A program made the position numbers and the translations under genes. The notes below the pieces were generated by a model, which saw nothing but the letters and a program-made list of their open reading frames with translations, was not told the origin of the DNA and ran no database searches. From Bacteroidota bacterium (GTDB lineage Bacteria > Bacteroidota > Bacteroidia > Bacteroidales > Marinifilaceae), in contig JAEXFF010000191.1 in assembly GCA_023400335.1 (NCBI GenBank), positions 1 through 6,127 of the forward strand: a stretch of DNA of 6,127 bases, in the 5' to 3' direction. Position 1 is the first letter of the stretch, and each line of letters begins with the position of its first letter. Positions 1 through 6,127 of this stretch are shown here, in pieces.

Positions 1-561
1 GAAGAATACCAAGGTAATGATCTGCCGGGAGTCGTCACAGGTCTTGCCTGGACAGCCGTAGGAGGAGAAATCCTGTTCGTGGAATCCAGCTATAGCAAAG
101 GGAAAGGTCATCTAACTTTAACGGGAAATCTCGGAGACGTAATGAAAGAATCCGCTACTCTGGCTTTGGAATATATTAAATCCCATACCAAAGAGATCGG
201 TATAGATGAAAATATTTTCGATAATAAAGATATTCACGTTCACGTTCCTGCAGGAGCTGTTCCCAAAGACGGACCTTCAGCAGGAGTAACAATGGTCACT
301 TCATTAGTGTCTTCCCTTACCGGGAAAAAAGTAAAAAAAGCTCTCGCTATGACAGGCGAGATTACACTGAGAGGAAAAGTATTGCCCGTAGGAGGAATAC
401 GTGAGAAAATCTTAGCCGCCAAACGGGCCGGCATAAAAGAGATTATCCTTTGCAGTGAAAATCGGAAAGACATAGAAGATATCAAAAAGGAATATCTGAA
501 AGGATTAAAATTCCACTATGCGGATACAATCGAAGAGGTTTTAAAGATTGCCTTAATCTAA
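1..561 (+). CDS. lon: ATP-dependent protease Lon, C-terminal proteolytic domain (5' end outside window)
   Basis: Lon is a cytosolic AAA+ serine protease that degrades misfolded and regulatory proteins. Only the last 186 residues are visible. The frame is open from base 1, so the gene continues to the left; the N-terminal substrate-binding domain and the ATPase module are not in the window. The visible part is the complete-looking peptidase domain. It opens with [15 protein letters not shown] (fragment residues 14-28), carries the catalytic serine in the PKDGPSAG motif (fragment Ser93, codon 277-279) and the catalytic lysine in [14 protein letters not shown] (Lys136, codon 406-408). The 43-residue spacing matches the Ser679/Lys722 pair of E. 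coli Lon. The protein ends at the usual place, just after EEVLKIAL, with no C-terminal extension. A GTG at 79 could be mistaken for a start but lies inside the conserved domain. The gene ends 10 nt before a strong terminator, so it is probably the last gene of its transcript. Confidence 0.97.
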   Translation, partial: EEYQGNDLPGVVTGLAWTAVGGEILFVESSYSKGKGHLTLTGNLGDVMKESATLALEYIKSHTKEIGIDENIFDNKDIHVHVPAGAVPKDGPSAGVTMVTSLVSSLTGKKVKKALAMTGEITLRGKVLPVGGIREKILAAKRAGIKEIILCSENRKDIEDIKKEYLKGLKFHYADTIEEVLKIALI

Positions 562-571
562 AAAAAGCTGT

Positions 572-600
572 AAAAGCCCGGGTAATTCCGGGCTTTTTTT
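572..600 (+). terminator. Rho-independent terminator of lon
   Basis: A perfect 10-bp stem (572-581 pairing with 588-597, core GCCCGG/CCGGGC) encloses a 6-nt loop GTAATT, and a run of seven T follows on the 3' side (594-600). It begins 10 nt after the lon stop codon. The A-rich 5' arm could also pair with T residues for transcription in the other direction, but no minus-strand gene ends here, so the role is to close lon. Confidence 0.93.
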
Positions 601-694
601 ACCTCTTTATTTTGCTGAATGATGGATCTCAGAACAAACAAAAACAGCTTAATACTCCAGATTTTTCCTTCAGGCATTGTACATAATGAATTAA

Positions 695-724
695 TTTCCG
701 ACTTTTACATACTTAATATATTTT
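695..724 (+). promoter_or_regulatory. Possible promoter of the sulfatase gene
   Basis: The Bacteroidota primary sigma factor recognises a -7 element TAnnTTTG and a -33 TTTG-like element. The best pair in the 190-bp gap after the lon terminator is TTTC (695-698) followed 18 nt later by TATATTTT (717-724), each with one mismatch. It would give a leader of about 60 nt. The stretch is very AT-rich, so chance matches are expected and this assignment is weak. Confidence 0.22.
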
Positions 725-738
725 TATATGCCGACTTT
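698..738 (+). repeat. Tandem direct repeat CCGACTTT upstream of the sulfatase
   Basis: The octamer CCGACTTT occurs at 698-705 and again at 731-738. Its start-to-start distance is 33 bp, about three turns of the helix, and agreement resumes one base later (CCGACTTTnA). The copies flank the candidate -7 element at 717-724. Same-face spacing is typical of tandem binding sites for a regulator, but two short copies in one gap are not proof of an operator. Confidence 0.3.
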
Positions 739-791
739 CAGCCGTATAAAAATTTTAAGTTCACTGCAAATTATTCATTTAAATAACTGCT

Positions 792-2327
792 ATGCATACA
801 TTCAAAAACTTATTATTATTTACAACAGTATGTTCTTCCTGTCCTTCTCTGATAGCGCAAGAGAGGGATCCGGAACGTCCTAATGTAATTATTATTCTGG
901 CGGACGATATCGGATACGGAGATTTAAGTTGTAACGGGGAAAAAACGATTCATACTCCGCATGTAGATACATTAGCCCAGCAAGGTTTACGCTTTACGAA
1001 TGCTCATGCAGTAGCTTCTACCAGCACACCTGCCCGTTATTCTTTACTCACCGGACACTATGCCTGGAGACGTAACGATACGGGCATTGCTCCCGGAGAT
1101 GCCGGTATGATTATCCGACCGGAACAATACACCCTGGCCGATCTGTTTCAATCTTGTGGTTATGTTACGGGAGCGATAGGGAAATGGCATCTTGGCCTGG
1201 GGGATAAAACCGGTACCCAGGATTGGAACGGCTTTATCAGCCCGGGGCCGGCAGATATCGGTTTTGACTATTCTTATCTTATGGCTGCAACAGGAGATCG
1301 TGTTCCTTGTGTATTCGTAGAAAACCAGAGGGTTGTAAATCTGGATCCCCAGGACCCGATCGCCGTGAGCTACAAAACCCCTTTCCCCGGAGAACCTCTT
1401 GCCAAAGATCATCCCGAAATGCTGACCGTGATGAAAGCAAGTCCCAATCACGGGCATAATCAAGCTATTGTAAACGGGATCGGACGTATCGGTTATATGA
1501 AAGGAGGTAAAAAAGCTCTTTGGAAAGACGAAAATATAGCAGACAGTATTACTTCTCATGCAGTAGAATTTATCCGGAAAAACAAAGACCGTCCTTTTTT
1601 CCTGTATTTCGGAACAAATGACGCCCATGTTCCCCGGGTCCCGCATCCCCGCTTCAGGGGTAAAAGCGGGATGGGCCCCCGGGGAGATGTATTGCTTCAA
1701 TTTGATTGGAGCGTAGGAGAAATTACCCGCACACTGGAAGAACTGGATCTGACAGACAATACAATTGTCATTGTAACGAGTGATAATGGTCCCGTTGTCG
1801 ACGACGGTTATCAGGACCAGGCCGCAGCACTTTTGGGAGATCACCGTCCCTGGGGACCTTTCCGGGGAGGGAAATACAGTGCTTTTGAAGCCGGCACTTG
1901 CATACCGATGGTCATCCGCTGGCCCGGAAAAATAGAAACCGGAAAAGTCTCTGAGGCCTTAGTTTCACATATCGATCTGATAGCATCCTTTGCATCTCTT
2001 TTACAAGTTACTTTACCCAACAGAGCTGCACCCGACAGTCAGAATTACCTCGCAGCTTTTTTGGGAAAAGATTTACAAGGCAGGAATTATCTTATTGAAT
2101 CAGCAGATATTTTATCCATACTGTTGAACAATTGGAAATACATTGTTCCCAGTAACGGACCAGCCTACAGCAAACTGACCAATATCGAACTGGGAAACAG
2201 TAAAGAACCGCAACTGTACAACCTGGCAAAAGACAAAGGAGAAAAAAAGAATCTGGCTTCTAAAAAACAAAAGAAAGTCAAAACTCTTCACAAAATATTG
2301 CAATCTGAAAAAGAGAAAAACAATTGA
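792..2327 (+). CDS. Secreted serine-type sulfatase (arylsulfatase / SulfAtlas S1 family)
   Basis: Predicted to hydrolyse sulfate esters, probably on sulfated glycans, in the periplasm or at the cell surface. The 511 residues start with a signal peptide; cleavage is likely after LIA at residue 22, leaving Gln23. The sulfatase fold follows with the family's active-site set: metal ligands Asp38-Asp39 (ILADDIGYGD), nucleophile motif S-T-P-A-R at 78-82 followed by LLTGHYAWR, GKWHLG with Lys130 and His132, His278 in NDAHVP, metal ligands Asp330-Asn331 in TSDNGP, and Lys360 in RGGKYSAFEAG. The nucleophile is Ser78 (codon 1023-1025), not Cys, so an anaerobic sulfatase-maturating radical-SAM enzyme must convert it to formylglycine; none is encoded in the window. 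The C-terminus is lysine-rich. No SusC/SusD or glycosidase gene adjoins it, so the substrate cannot be inferred from context, and I cannot assign the S1 subfamily. The ATG at 792 is chosen because it gives an intact signal peptide; no Shine-Dalgarno precedes it. Confidence 0.93.
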   Translation: MHTFKNLLLFTTVCSSCPSLIAQERDPERPNVIIILADDIGYGDLSCNGEKTIHTPHVDTLAQQGLRFTNAHAVASTSTPARYSLLTGHYAWRRNDTGIAPGDAGMIIRPEQYTLADLFQSCGYVTGAIGKWHLGLGDKTGTQDWNGFISPGPADIGFDYSYLMAATGDRVPCVFVENQRVVNLDPQDPIAVSYKTPFPGEPLAKDHPEMLTVMKASPNHGHNQAIVNGIGRIGYMKGGKKALWKDENIADSITSHAVEFIRKNKDRPFFLYFGTNDAHVPRVPHPRFRGKSGMGPRGDVLLQFDWSVGEITRTLEELDLTDNTIVIVTSDNGPVVDDGYQDQAAALLGDHRPWGPFRGGKYSAFEAGTCIPMVIRWPGKIETGKVSEALVSHIDLIASFASLLQVTLPNRAAPDSQNYLAAFLGKDLQGRNYLIESADILSILLNNWKYIVPSNGPAYSKLTNIELGNSKEPQLYNLAKDKGEKKNLASKKQKKVKTLHKILQSEKEKNN

Positions 2328-2345
2328 TTTCATAAAGATGAACCC

Positions 2346-2379
2346 TCTCCCTCCGGCATTCCAATATCCCGGAGGAAGA
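2346..2379. terminator. GC-rich hairpin between convergent genes, possible bidirectional terminator
   Basis: The arms TCTCCCTCCGG (2346-2356) and CCGGAGGAAGA (2369-2379) form a stem of ten pairs with one C-A mismatch around a 12-nt loop. It sits 19 nt past the sulfatase stop and 14 nt past the stop of the minus-strand beta-barrel gene, the expected place for a shared terminator. No clear T run follows on either strand, so it may act as an RNA 3'-end stabiliser or a weak terminator. Confidence 0.42.
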
Positions 2380-2393
2380 TTCTCATTAAAAAA

Positions 2394-2978
2394 TCATAGC
2401 TTAAAAATAGCAGCTACTCCGAAACTGATATCCAGCCAGGTAAAATCCCATTTGTCACGCACCACAGACTCTCCTGATTGCAGATCCGTAGCCTTGACAT
2501 GCTTATATTGCAGGCAGCTAAAAGTAGCTTCTGCCGCCCAATGATCGGTTATCCGAATATACAAACCCGGTTTCAGATTTGTTGTCCATAAGAAATGCTT
2601 TCCATCCGCCCCATCCTTCAAATGACTTTTCCCCCATCCGCATCCGCTTTCTAATTGTACAAAAAAACGAATGACACCTCCTCCTACATCGTAACGCAAA
2701 AAAGGCAAAATCTCCCCGGTATTCTGATGTCCCCTTCTGTCTTTCATAAACTCATAACCGGTAATTACTCCCACAGCTATTCCATTCCGGATAAAATAGG
2801 CCAAAGAAGGGGCCACTTTTAATGTAAATCCGGTATTAACCCGTTGGTGATCGGGAGTAACAATTTTACCTCCTCCTACATAATTAATCCTCCCGCCCAA
2901 TATCAGATCACCTCCATACTGTGCGGATGCAGTCAGACAGCCCAGAAGAAGTAATATAAACAGAATTCCCTTATTCAT
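2394..2978 (-). CDS. Small outer-membrane beta-barrel protein of unknown function
   Basis: A 194-residue exported protein that I recognise only by type. Residues 1-19 are a signal peptide (Lys3, a hydrophobic run ILFILLLLG, then TASA) with probable signal-peptidase I cleavage before Gln20. LLGC at 11-14 resembles a lipobox, so a lipoprotein cannot be fully excluded. The rest is rich in Gly and aromatic residues and alternates polar and hydrophobic stretches typical of beta strands (for example YFIRNGIAVGVITGYEF and ISFGVAAIFKL at the C-terminus). The length fits a barrel of about eight strands, as in OmpA/OmpW-like or 'porin family' proteins. I see no catalytic motif. Its ATG lies inside the end of the upstream permease gene (8-nt overlap), so the two are almost certainly co-transcribed and translationally coupled. 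It ends close to the convergent sulfatase gene. Confidence 0.82.
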   Translation of the reverse strand: MNKGILFILLLLGCLTASAQYGGDLILGGRINYVGGGKIVTPDHQRVNTGFTLKVAPSLAYFIRNGIAVGVITGYEFMKDRRGHQNTGEILPFLRYDVGGGVIRFFVQLESGCGWGKSHLKDGADGKHFLWTTNLKPGLYIRITDHWAAEATFSCLQYKHVKATDLQSGESVVRDKWDFTWLDISFGVAAIFKL

Positions 2979-4077
2979 CCAGACTTTGCGTTATCTTTTT
3001 AACCAATTTATATTTATTGAAAAATTCCCTCAGAATTACACGAAATACCGTATAAGAAGGAATAGCTAAAATCATACCGGGGATGCCCGCTAAATTGCCT
3101 GCCAATAAGATCACTAAAAATATTTCCAAGGGGTGAGCATGCACGCTACTCCCGTAAATAAAAGGCTGGAATACCACATTATCAATTAACTGCGTAATTA
3201 ACATCGCGATCACCATATAAATCAATAAAGGCAACAAATCCGTATAAAAAGGCAGGTCAATGTGTAACACAATCCCCACAACAACTCCGAAAACAACTCC
3301 GATAATCGGTCCAATGTAAGGAATTACATTCAATACTCCGGAGACCAAACCAATGACAATTGCATTCGAAAAACTTAATCCCACCATCCATAATCCCAGC
3401 GTATTCAATGTCATTACACCCAATACTTCAAAAAACATTCCGACAAAATAGCGTACCAGTAGCTTCTGAATCGAATCCAAAGCATTCCGTCCCCCTTCCT
3501 CATATTTAGCCGGTAACAAAGCTAAAACCATACCACTAAACAGACGGCTGTCTTTCAGAAAAAAGAAAGAAATAAAAGTAATGGAAAACAATGCAACAAA
3601 AATGTCGCTGATGGTATTAGCCAAAGAACCGAATATCGTTTTTATTTGAGTGACACTCACCAAAGAACTCAGGCTATTCGAAACAGATTGTTCAATATCG
3701 TCATCCATTTCAATCAGGCCATAGTGCTTTAATACTCTGGAAATATCCTCTACGGGAGATTCCAGTTTATTCATCACACTTTCGACACTGATATTGCCTA
3801 TATTCTGAAATTCATGGGTTACCAACGGAATGATTGTCACCATGAAAAGTATAAAAAGAGCCCATAGTGCCAGTAACGTCAATGCAGCCTTTAACCCGTT
3901 ATGTAATTCCCTTCCCCGGATTTTTACCCTTCCCAGAAAATCAATAATCGGTCTTCCTAAAAAAGAAATAACAGCGGCAATCAAAACATAGGCGATAATA
4001 GAAGAAAAATACCAGCAAAATAATCCCACACATACTATGCCGATAAAACCCAAAAAATATTTGCCGAAATTATTCAT
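2971..4077 (-). CDS. AI-2E/PerM family membrane permease
   Basis: A 368-residue polytopic inner-membrane protein of the AI-2E transporter family (PF01594, formerly UPF0118). Members are linked to autoinducer-2 export, Na+/H+ exchange or unknown efflux, so the substrate here is open. The layout is typical: hydrophobic helices at about 8-24, 27-40 and 62-85, a polar segment at about 88-145, then helices from about 150 to the C-terminus. Family motifs are clear: NVIPYIGPIIG at 250-260, Q-L-I-D-N at 296-300 followed by Pro305 and HPL at 315-317, and GIPGMILAIP at 331-340. Length matches the family (about 350-380). The ATG at 4077 is chosen because it places the first helix normally and an upstream ATG runs into a stop. 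Its stop codon overlaps the start of the beta-barrel gene in the sequence ATGAATAA. It is divergent from the cytochrome bd operon. Confidence 0.92.
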   Translation of the reverse strand: MNNFGKYFLGFIGIVCVGLFCWYFSSIIAYVLIAAVISFLGRPIIDFLGRVKIRGRELHNGLKAALTLLALWALFILFMVTIIPLVTHEFQNIGNISVESVMNKLESPVEDISRVLKHYGLIEMDDDIEQSVSNSLSSLVSVTQIKTIFGSLANTISDIFVALFSITFISFFFLKDSRLFSGMVLALLPAKYEEGGRNALDSIQKLLVRYFVGMFFEVLGVMTLNTLGLWMVGLSFSNAIVIGLVSGVLNVIPYIGPIIGVVFGVVVGIVLHIDLPFYTDLLPLLIYMVIAMLITQLIDNVVFQPFIYGSSVHAHPLEIFLVILLAGNLAGIPGMILAIPSYTVFRVILREFFNKYKLVKKITQSLDE

Positions 4078-4146
4078 AATTCCATCTTTAATCCAGCCTT
4101 TATCCCTTCCTGCCGGATGATTGCCCGTTAGAACGACTTAGATTGT

Positions 4147-4154
4147 CAAAATTA
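4147..4154 (-). promoter_or_regulatory. Candidate -7 promoter element for the permease/beta-barrel unit
   Basis: On the minus strand this reads TAATTTTG, an exact match to the Bacteroidota -7 consensus TAnnTTTG. It lies 69 bp upstream of the permease ATG, giving a leader of roughly 60 nt. A T-run is found about 17 nt further upstream, but no clear TTTG -33 box, so the call rests mainly on the -7 match. Confidence 0.4.
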
Positions 4155-4225
4155 AAGAAATATCAAGACATAAAAAACTAAATTAATTCAAATTAAAAAA
4201 AATAGATATTTTTCAAAAACTTTCC

Positions 4226-4233
4226 TAACTTTA
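4226..4233 (+). promoter_or_regulatory. Candidate -7 promoter element for the cytochrome bd operon
   Basis: TAACTTTA differs from TAnnTTTG only in the last base and lies 29 bp before the ATG of the DUF4492-type gene. The DNA around it (about 4150-4260) is extremely AT-rich. I do not see a convincing -33 box, nor a clear FNR/CRP-type TTGAN6TCAA palindrome that would explain oxygen control. Confidence 0.25.
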
Positions 4234-4262
4234 TTTCGTTTTAAGTAGAGATATAATTTGCT

Positions 4263-4472
4263 ATGTTAAGACGCGCCTGGATGCTATATTATGAAGGTTT
4301 TCGCTATATGCCCCGCTGGGCACGCATTCTATGTATCATCATTGTCTGTAAACTCCTCATTCTGTTTTTAGTTTTCAAATTGTTTCTCATGCCCAACTAC
4401 CTGAACACGAATTATACAACAGATAAAGAAAAAAGTAACCACGTATTAAACGAATTAATTACTAAACCTTAA
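4263..4472 (+). CDS. DUF4492-type small membrane protein, leader gene of the cytochrome bd operon
   Basis: A 69-residue protein matching what I know of DUF4492 (PF14899), small proteins of about 70-80 residues commonly encoded next to cydA in Bacteroidota and Campylobacterota; no function is established that I know of. Visible features are a basic, aromatic N-terminus with YYEGFRYM at 9-16 (Arg3, Arg4, Arg14, Arg18, Arg21), one membrane helix at about 22-43 ending in KLFLMPNYL, and a polar tail (about 48-69). By the positive-inside rule the N-terminus faces the cytoplasm and the tail the periplasm. Two lysines (Lys30 and Lys39) lie within the helix, which is unusual. The stop is 4 nt before the cydA start, implying co-transcription and probable coupled translation. 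The position suggests, by inference only, an accessory subunit or assembly factor analogous to CydX of E. coli, which it does not resemble in sequence. Confidence 0.85.
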   Translation: MLRRAWMLYYEGFRYMPRWARILCIIIVCKLLILFLVFKLFLMPNYLNTNYTTDKEKSNHVLNELITKP

Positions 4473-4476
4473 ATTT

Positions 4477-6027
4477 ATGTTATACGAAATTTCTTCTACA
4501 TCCCTGGTGGAATGGTCTCGTTGGCAATTTGCCATGACTGCCATTTACCATTACATGTTTGTCCCGCTAACTTTAGGGCTTTCTTTTTTATTGGCTGTTA
4601 TGGAGACGATGTGGGTTCGCACCGGTAAAGAAGAATGGTTACATGCAACAAAGTTCTGGATGAAACTTTTTGCGATCAATTTCGCGATAGGTATCGCAAC
4701 AGGGCTGATCCTGGAATTCCAATTCGGCTCGAACTGGTCTAATTATTCCTGGTTTGTCGGTGATATTTTCGGAGCACCTCTTGCCATAGAAGGTTTATTT
4801 GCTTTCTTTTTGGAAGCCACCTTTTTTGCTGTTATGTTCTTAGGGTGGAATAAAGTAGGTAAAAAATTCCATCTTTTCTCTACCTGGATGGTCTTTTTAG
4901 GTGCCAATATCTCGGCCTTATGGATCCTGGTGGCAAATGCCTGGATGCAAAATCCGGTAGGAACCGATTTCAATCCTCTCACGGCACGGAATGAAATGGA
5001 TAATTTCTGGGAAGTATTATTTTCACCCACAGCTATGAACAAATTTTTTCATACTGTCACATCCGCCTATACTCTTTCTGCTTGCTTTGTAGTGGGAGTG
5101 AGTGCATGGTTTATACTGAAAAAACGGAATCTGGAATTTGCCCGTAAAAGTATTTTAATCGGTTCAGTATTCGGAATCCTGAGTATTATAGCCACTATTT
5201 TTACAGGAGATACCAGTGCTCAGGATGTCACCCGTACCCAACCGATGAAGTTGGCAGCAATGGAAGGCTTAAATGAAGGAGGAAATGGGGTTGGCCTTAC
5301 GGTTATCGGCTTCCTCGAGGAAGATTCCGCTTTACCTTCTACCCGGATGAAAGCTACCCGATATGGCATTACCATTCCTAAATTATTGTCTTTTATGAGT
5401 TATAGAGATCCGGATGCCTATGTGCCCGGCATACAAAATATCCTGGACGGTTATACGTCTTACGAAGGCATTACCTATCCCTCAGTAGAACAACGAATGG
5501 CAAACGGTAGTAAAGCAATAGAGGCCCTGACAACCTACAAACAGGCGATACAAGAACGAAATAAGGAAAAAGCAGATAGTTCTTACCAAATATTAAAAGA
5601 AAATTACAGCGATATCGGTTATGGTTATTTGACCTCTCCCTACGATGCCATCCCCCCCATCCCGCTTGTGTACTATAGTTTCCGGATCATGGTGGGACTG
5701 GGATTGCTATTTGTAGCTCTTTTTATCCTGAGCTGGTGGTACGCCAAAAAACGTAAATTCGAAAAATTCAAATTTATCCCTTATCTGGCTATTATTTGTA
5801 TTCCTCTGGCATATATAGCTTCTCAATGCGGATGGATCGTTGCAGAAGTAGGACGTCAACCCTGGATCGTACAAAACCTGATGCCGGTGAATGTAGCGAT
5901 TACCCGCATTGCATCCGGCTGGGTTGTCACGACTTTCTGGATGTTCGCTATACTTTTTACTGTTTTGTTAATTGCTGAAATAGGAATTATGTTTTCCCAA
6001 ATTAAAAAAGGACCTAAAATGGGATGA
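4477..6027 (+). CDS. cydA: Cytochrome bd ubiquinol/menaquinol oxidase subunit I
   Basis: Subunit I of the cytochrome bd terminal oxidase, an inner-membrane enzyme that oxidises quinol and reduces O2 to water with high affinity, letting anaerobes scavenge or respire traces of oxygen. The 516 residues align end to end with E. coli CydA (522). Heme ligands are present: His25 (E. coli His19), His192 (His186) and Met405 (Met393, in FRIMV). Also conserved are Glu105 and Glu113 (Glu99/Glu107, in GAPLAIEG and FFLEAT), the Q-loop residues Lys258 and Glu263 (KLAAMEG; E. coli Lys252/Glu257), Arg403 and Glu457 ahead of GRQPW. The segment from GDTS (244) to FRIMV is about 160 residues, so the quinol-binding loop is of the long type. 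It lies 4 nt after the DUF4492-type gene and 59 nt before cydB. The initiator ATG at 4477 gives the standard N-terminus, with a few extra residues before the EWSRWQFAMTAIYH motif. Nothing suggests inactivation. Confidence 0.98.
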   Translation: MLYEISSTSLVEWSRWQFAMTAIYHYMFVPLTLGLSFLLAVMETMWVRTGKEEWLHATKFWMKLFAINFAIGIATGLILEFQFGSNWSNYSWFVGDIFGAPLAIEGLFAFFLEATFFAVMFLGWNKVGKKFHLFSTWMVFLGANISALWILVANAWMQNPVGTDFNPLTARNEMDNFWEVLFSPTAMNKFFHTVTSAYTLSACFVVGVSAWFILKKRNLEFARKSILIGSVFGILSIIATIFTGDTSAQDVTRTQPMKLAAMEGLNEGGNGVGLTVIGFLEEDSALPSTRMKATRYGITIPKLLSFMSYRDPDAYVPGIQNILDGYTSYEGITYPSVEQRMANGSKAIEALTTYKQAIQERNKEKADSSYQILKENYSDIGYGYLTSPYDAIPPIPLVYYSFRIMVGLGLLFVALFILSWWYAKKRKFEKFKFIPYLAIICIPLAYIASQCGWIVAEVGRQPWIVQNLMPVNVAITRIASGWVVTTFWMFAILFTVLLIAEIGIMFSQIKKGPKMG

Positions 6028-6086
6028 GAAGGTAAGGAAATCCCCTCTCTGAAAACGGATAATAATCACTCAAAAAATTCAATATT

Positions 6087-6127
6087 ATGTCATTATATAT
6101 TTTGCAACATTATTGGTGGATACTTAT
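6087..6127 (+). CDS. cydB: Cytochrome bd oxidase subunit II, N-terminus only (3' end outside window)
   Basis: An ATG at 6087 opens a frame reading MSLYILQHYWWIL up to the window edge. LQHYWW near the N-terminus is the form seen in Bacteroidota CydB, where other bacteria have a similar aromatic W-W pair at the start of helix 1. The position 59 nt after cydA and the same strand fit the usual cydAB order. CydB pairs with CydA to form the oxidase. Only 13 codons are visible, so nothing can be said about the rest. Confidence 0.85.
   Translation, partial: MSLYILQHYWWIL

Noticed and set aside
240..485. 81-codon minus-strand frame inside lon
   Set aside because: Antisense to the Lon peptidase domain, including both catalytic residues; no motif or start signal of its own.
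1668..1686. Local run of G/C palindromes within the sulfatase gene
   Set aside because: It encodes in-frame sulfatase residues (around Gly-Pro-Arg-Gly at 294-297) and has no flanking feature suggesting an insertion or regulatory role.
1044..1844. 266-codon open frame on the minus strand inside the sulfatase gene
   Set aside because: It lies wholly antisense to the conserved catalytic core of a clear sulfatase, its translation shows no recognisable domain, and its composition (scattered Cys, Ile, Phe) is that of a shadow frame.
2112..2333. 73-codon Phe-rich minus-strand frame over the 3' end of the sulfatase
   Set aside because: The Phe/Leu-rich translation is only the antisense of the lysine-rich sulfatase tail (TTT/CTT opposite AAA/AAG), not a true membrane protein.
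2338..2544. 68-codon plus-strand frame downstream of the sulfatase
   Set aside because: Starts in the convergent hairpin region and is mostly antisense to the 3' end of the beta-barrel gene; the translation has no domain, signal or membrane segment.
4743..5042. 99-codon minus-strand frame inside cydA
   Set aside because: Antisense to highly conserved CydA helices containing Glu105, Glu113 and His192; no independent support.
5796..5978. 60-codon plus-strand frame in another phase within cydA
   Set aside because: Out-of-frame reading of the conserved GRQPW region of CydA; no domain and no reason to expect an overlapping gene.
6021..6050. Possible small hairpin at the end of cydA (GGGAT/ATCCC or GAGA/TCTC pairings)
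   Set aside because: The stems are only 4-5 bp, mutually exclusive and lack a T run; cydB follows directly, so a terminator here would not make sense.

Overview
The window looks like chromosomal DNA from an anaerobic or microaerobic member of the Bacteroidota, most likely the order Bacteroidales. The evidence is as follows: a serine-type sulfatase with an export signal ending in Ala-Gln, a CydA preceded by a DUF4492-type small membrane protein, a CydB beginning with the LQHYWW signature, start codons without clear Shine-Dalgarno sequences, and AT-rich leaders with TAnnTTTG-like promoter elements. I cannot name the genus. Base composition is moderate, and I see no sign of a mobile element, tRNA, rRNA or CRISPR array.

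Layout from left to right. (1) 1-561 (+): the last 186 residues of the ATP-dependent protease Lon, containing the whole catalytic Ser/Lys dyad, closed by a strong intrinsic terminator at 572-600. (2) 792-2327 (+): a stand-alone secreted sulfatase of the arylsulfatase (S1) family, with a 230-bp upstream gap that contains a tandem 8-bp repeat. (3) 2394-4077 (-): a two-gene unit reading leftward, an AI-2E/PerM-family membrane permease followed by a small outer-membrane beta-barrel protein whose start overlaps the permease stop by 8 nt. This unit converges on the sulfatase, and a GC-rich hairpin lies between the two stops. (4) 4263-6127 (+): the start of a cytochrome bd quinol oxidase operon: a DUF4492-type single-pass membrane protein, cydA (complete) and the first codons of cydB, which runs off the right edge. 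The 185-bp AT-rich gap 4078-4262 must carry divergent promoters for blocks 3 and 4.

The four blocks look functionally independent: protein quality control, sulfated-glycan processing, envelope proteins and high-affinity oxygen respiration. Within block 4 the three genes probably act together in one membrane complex. No strong case for a previously undescribed system can be made. The best lead is the DUF4492-type protein as a possible accessory subunit of the Bacteroidota bd oxidase. Weaker leads are the translationally coupled permease/beta-barrel pair and the tandem repeat upstream of the sulfatase.
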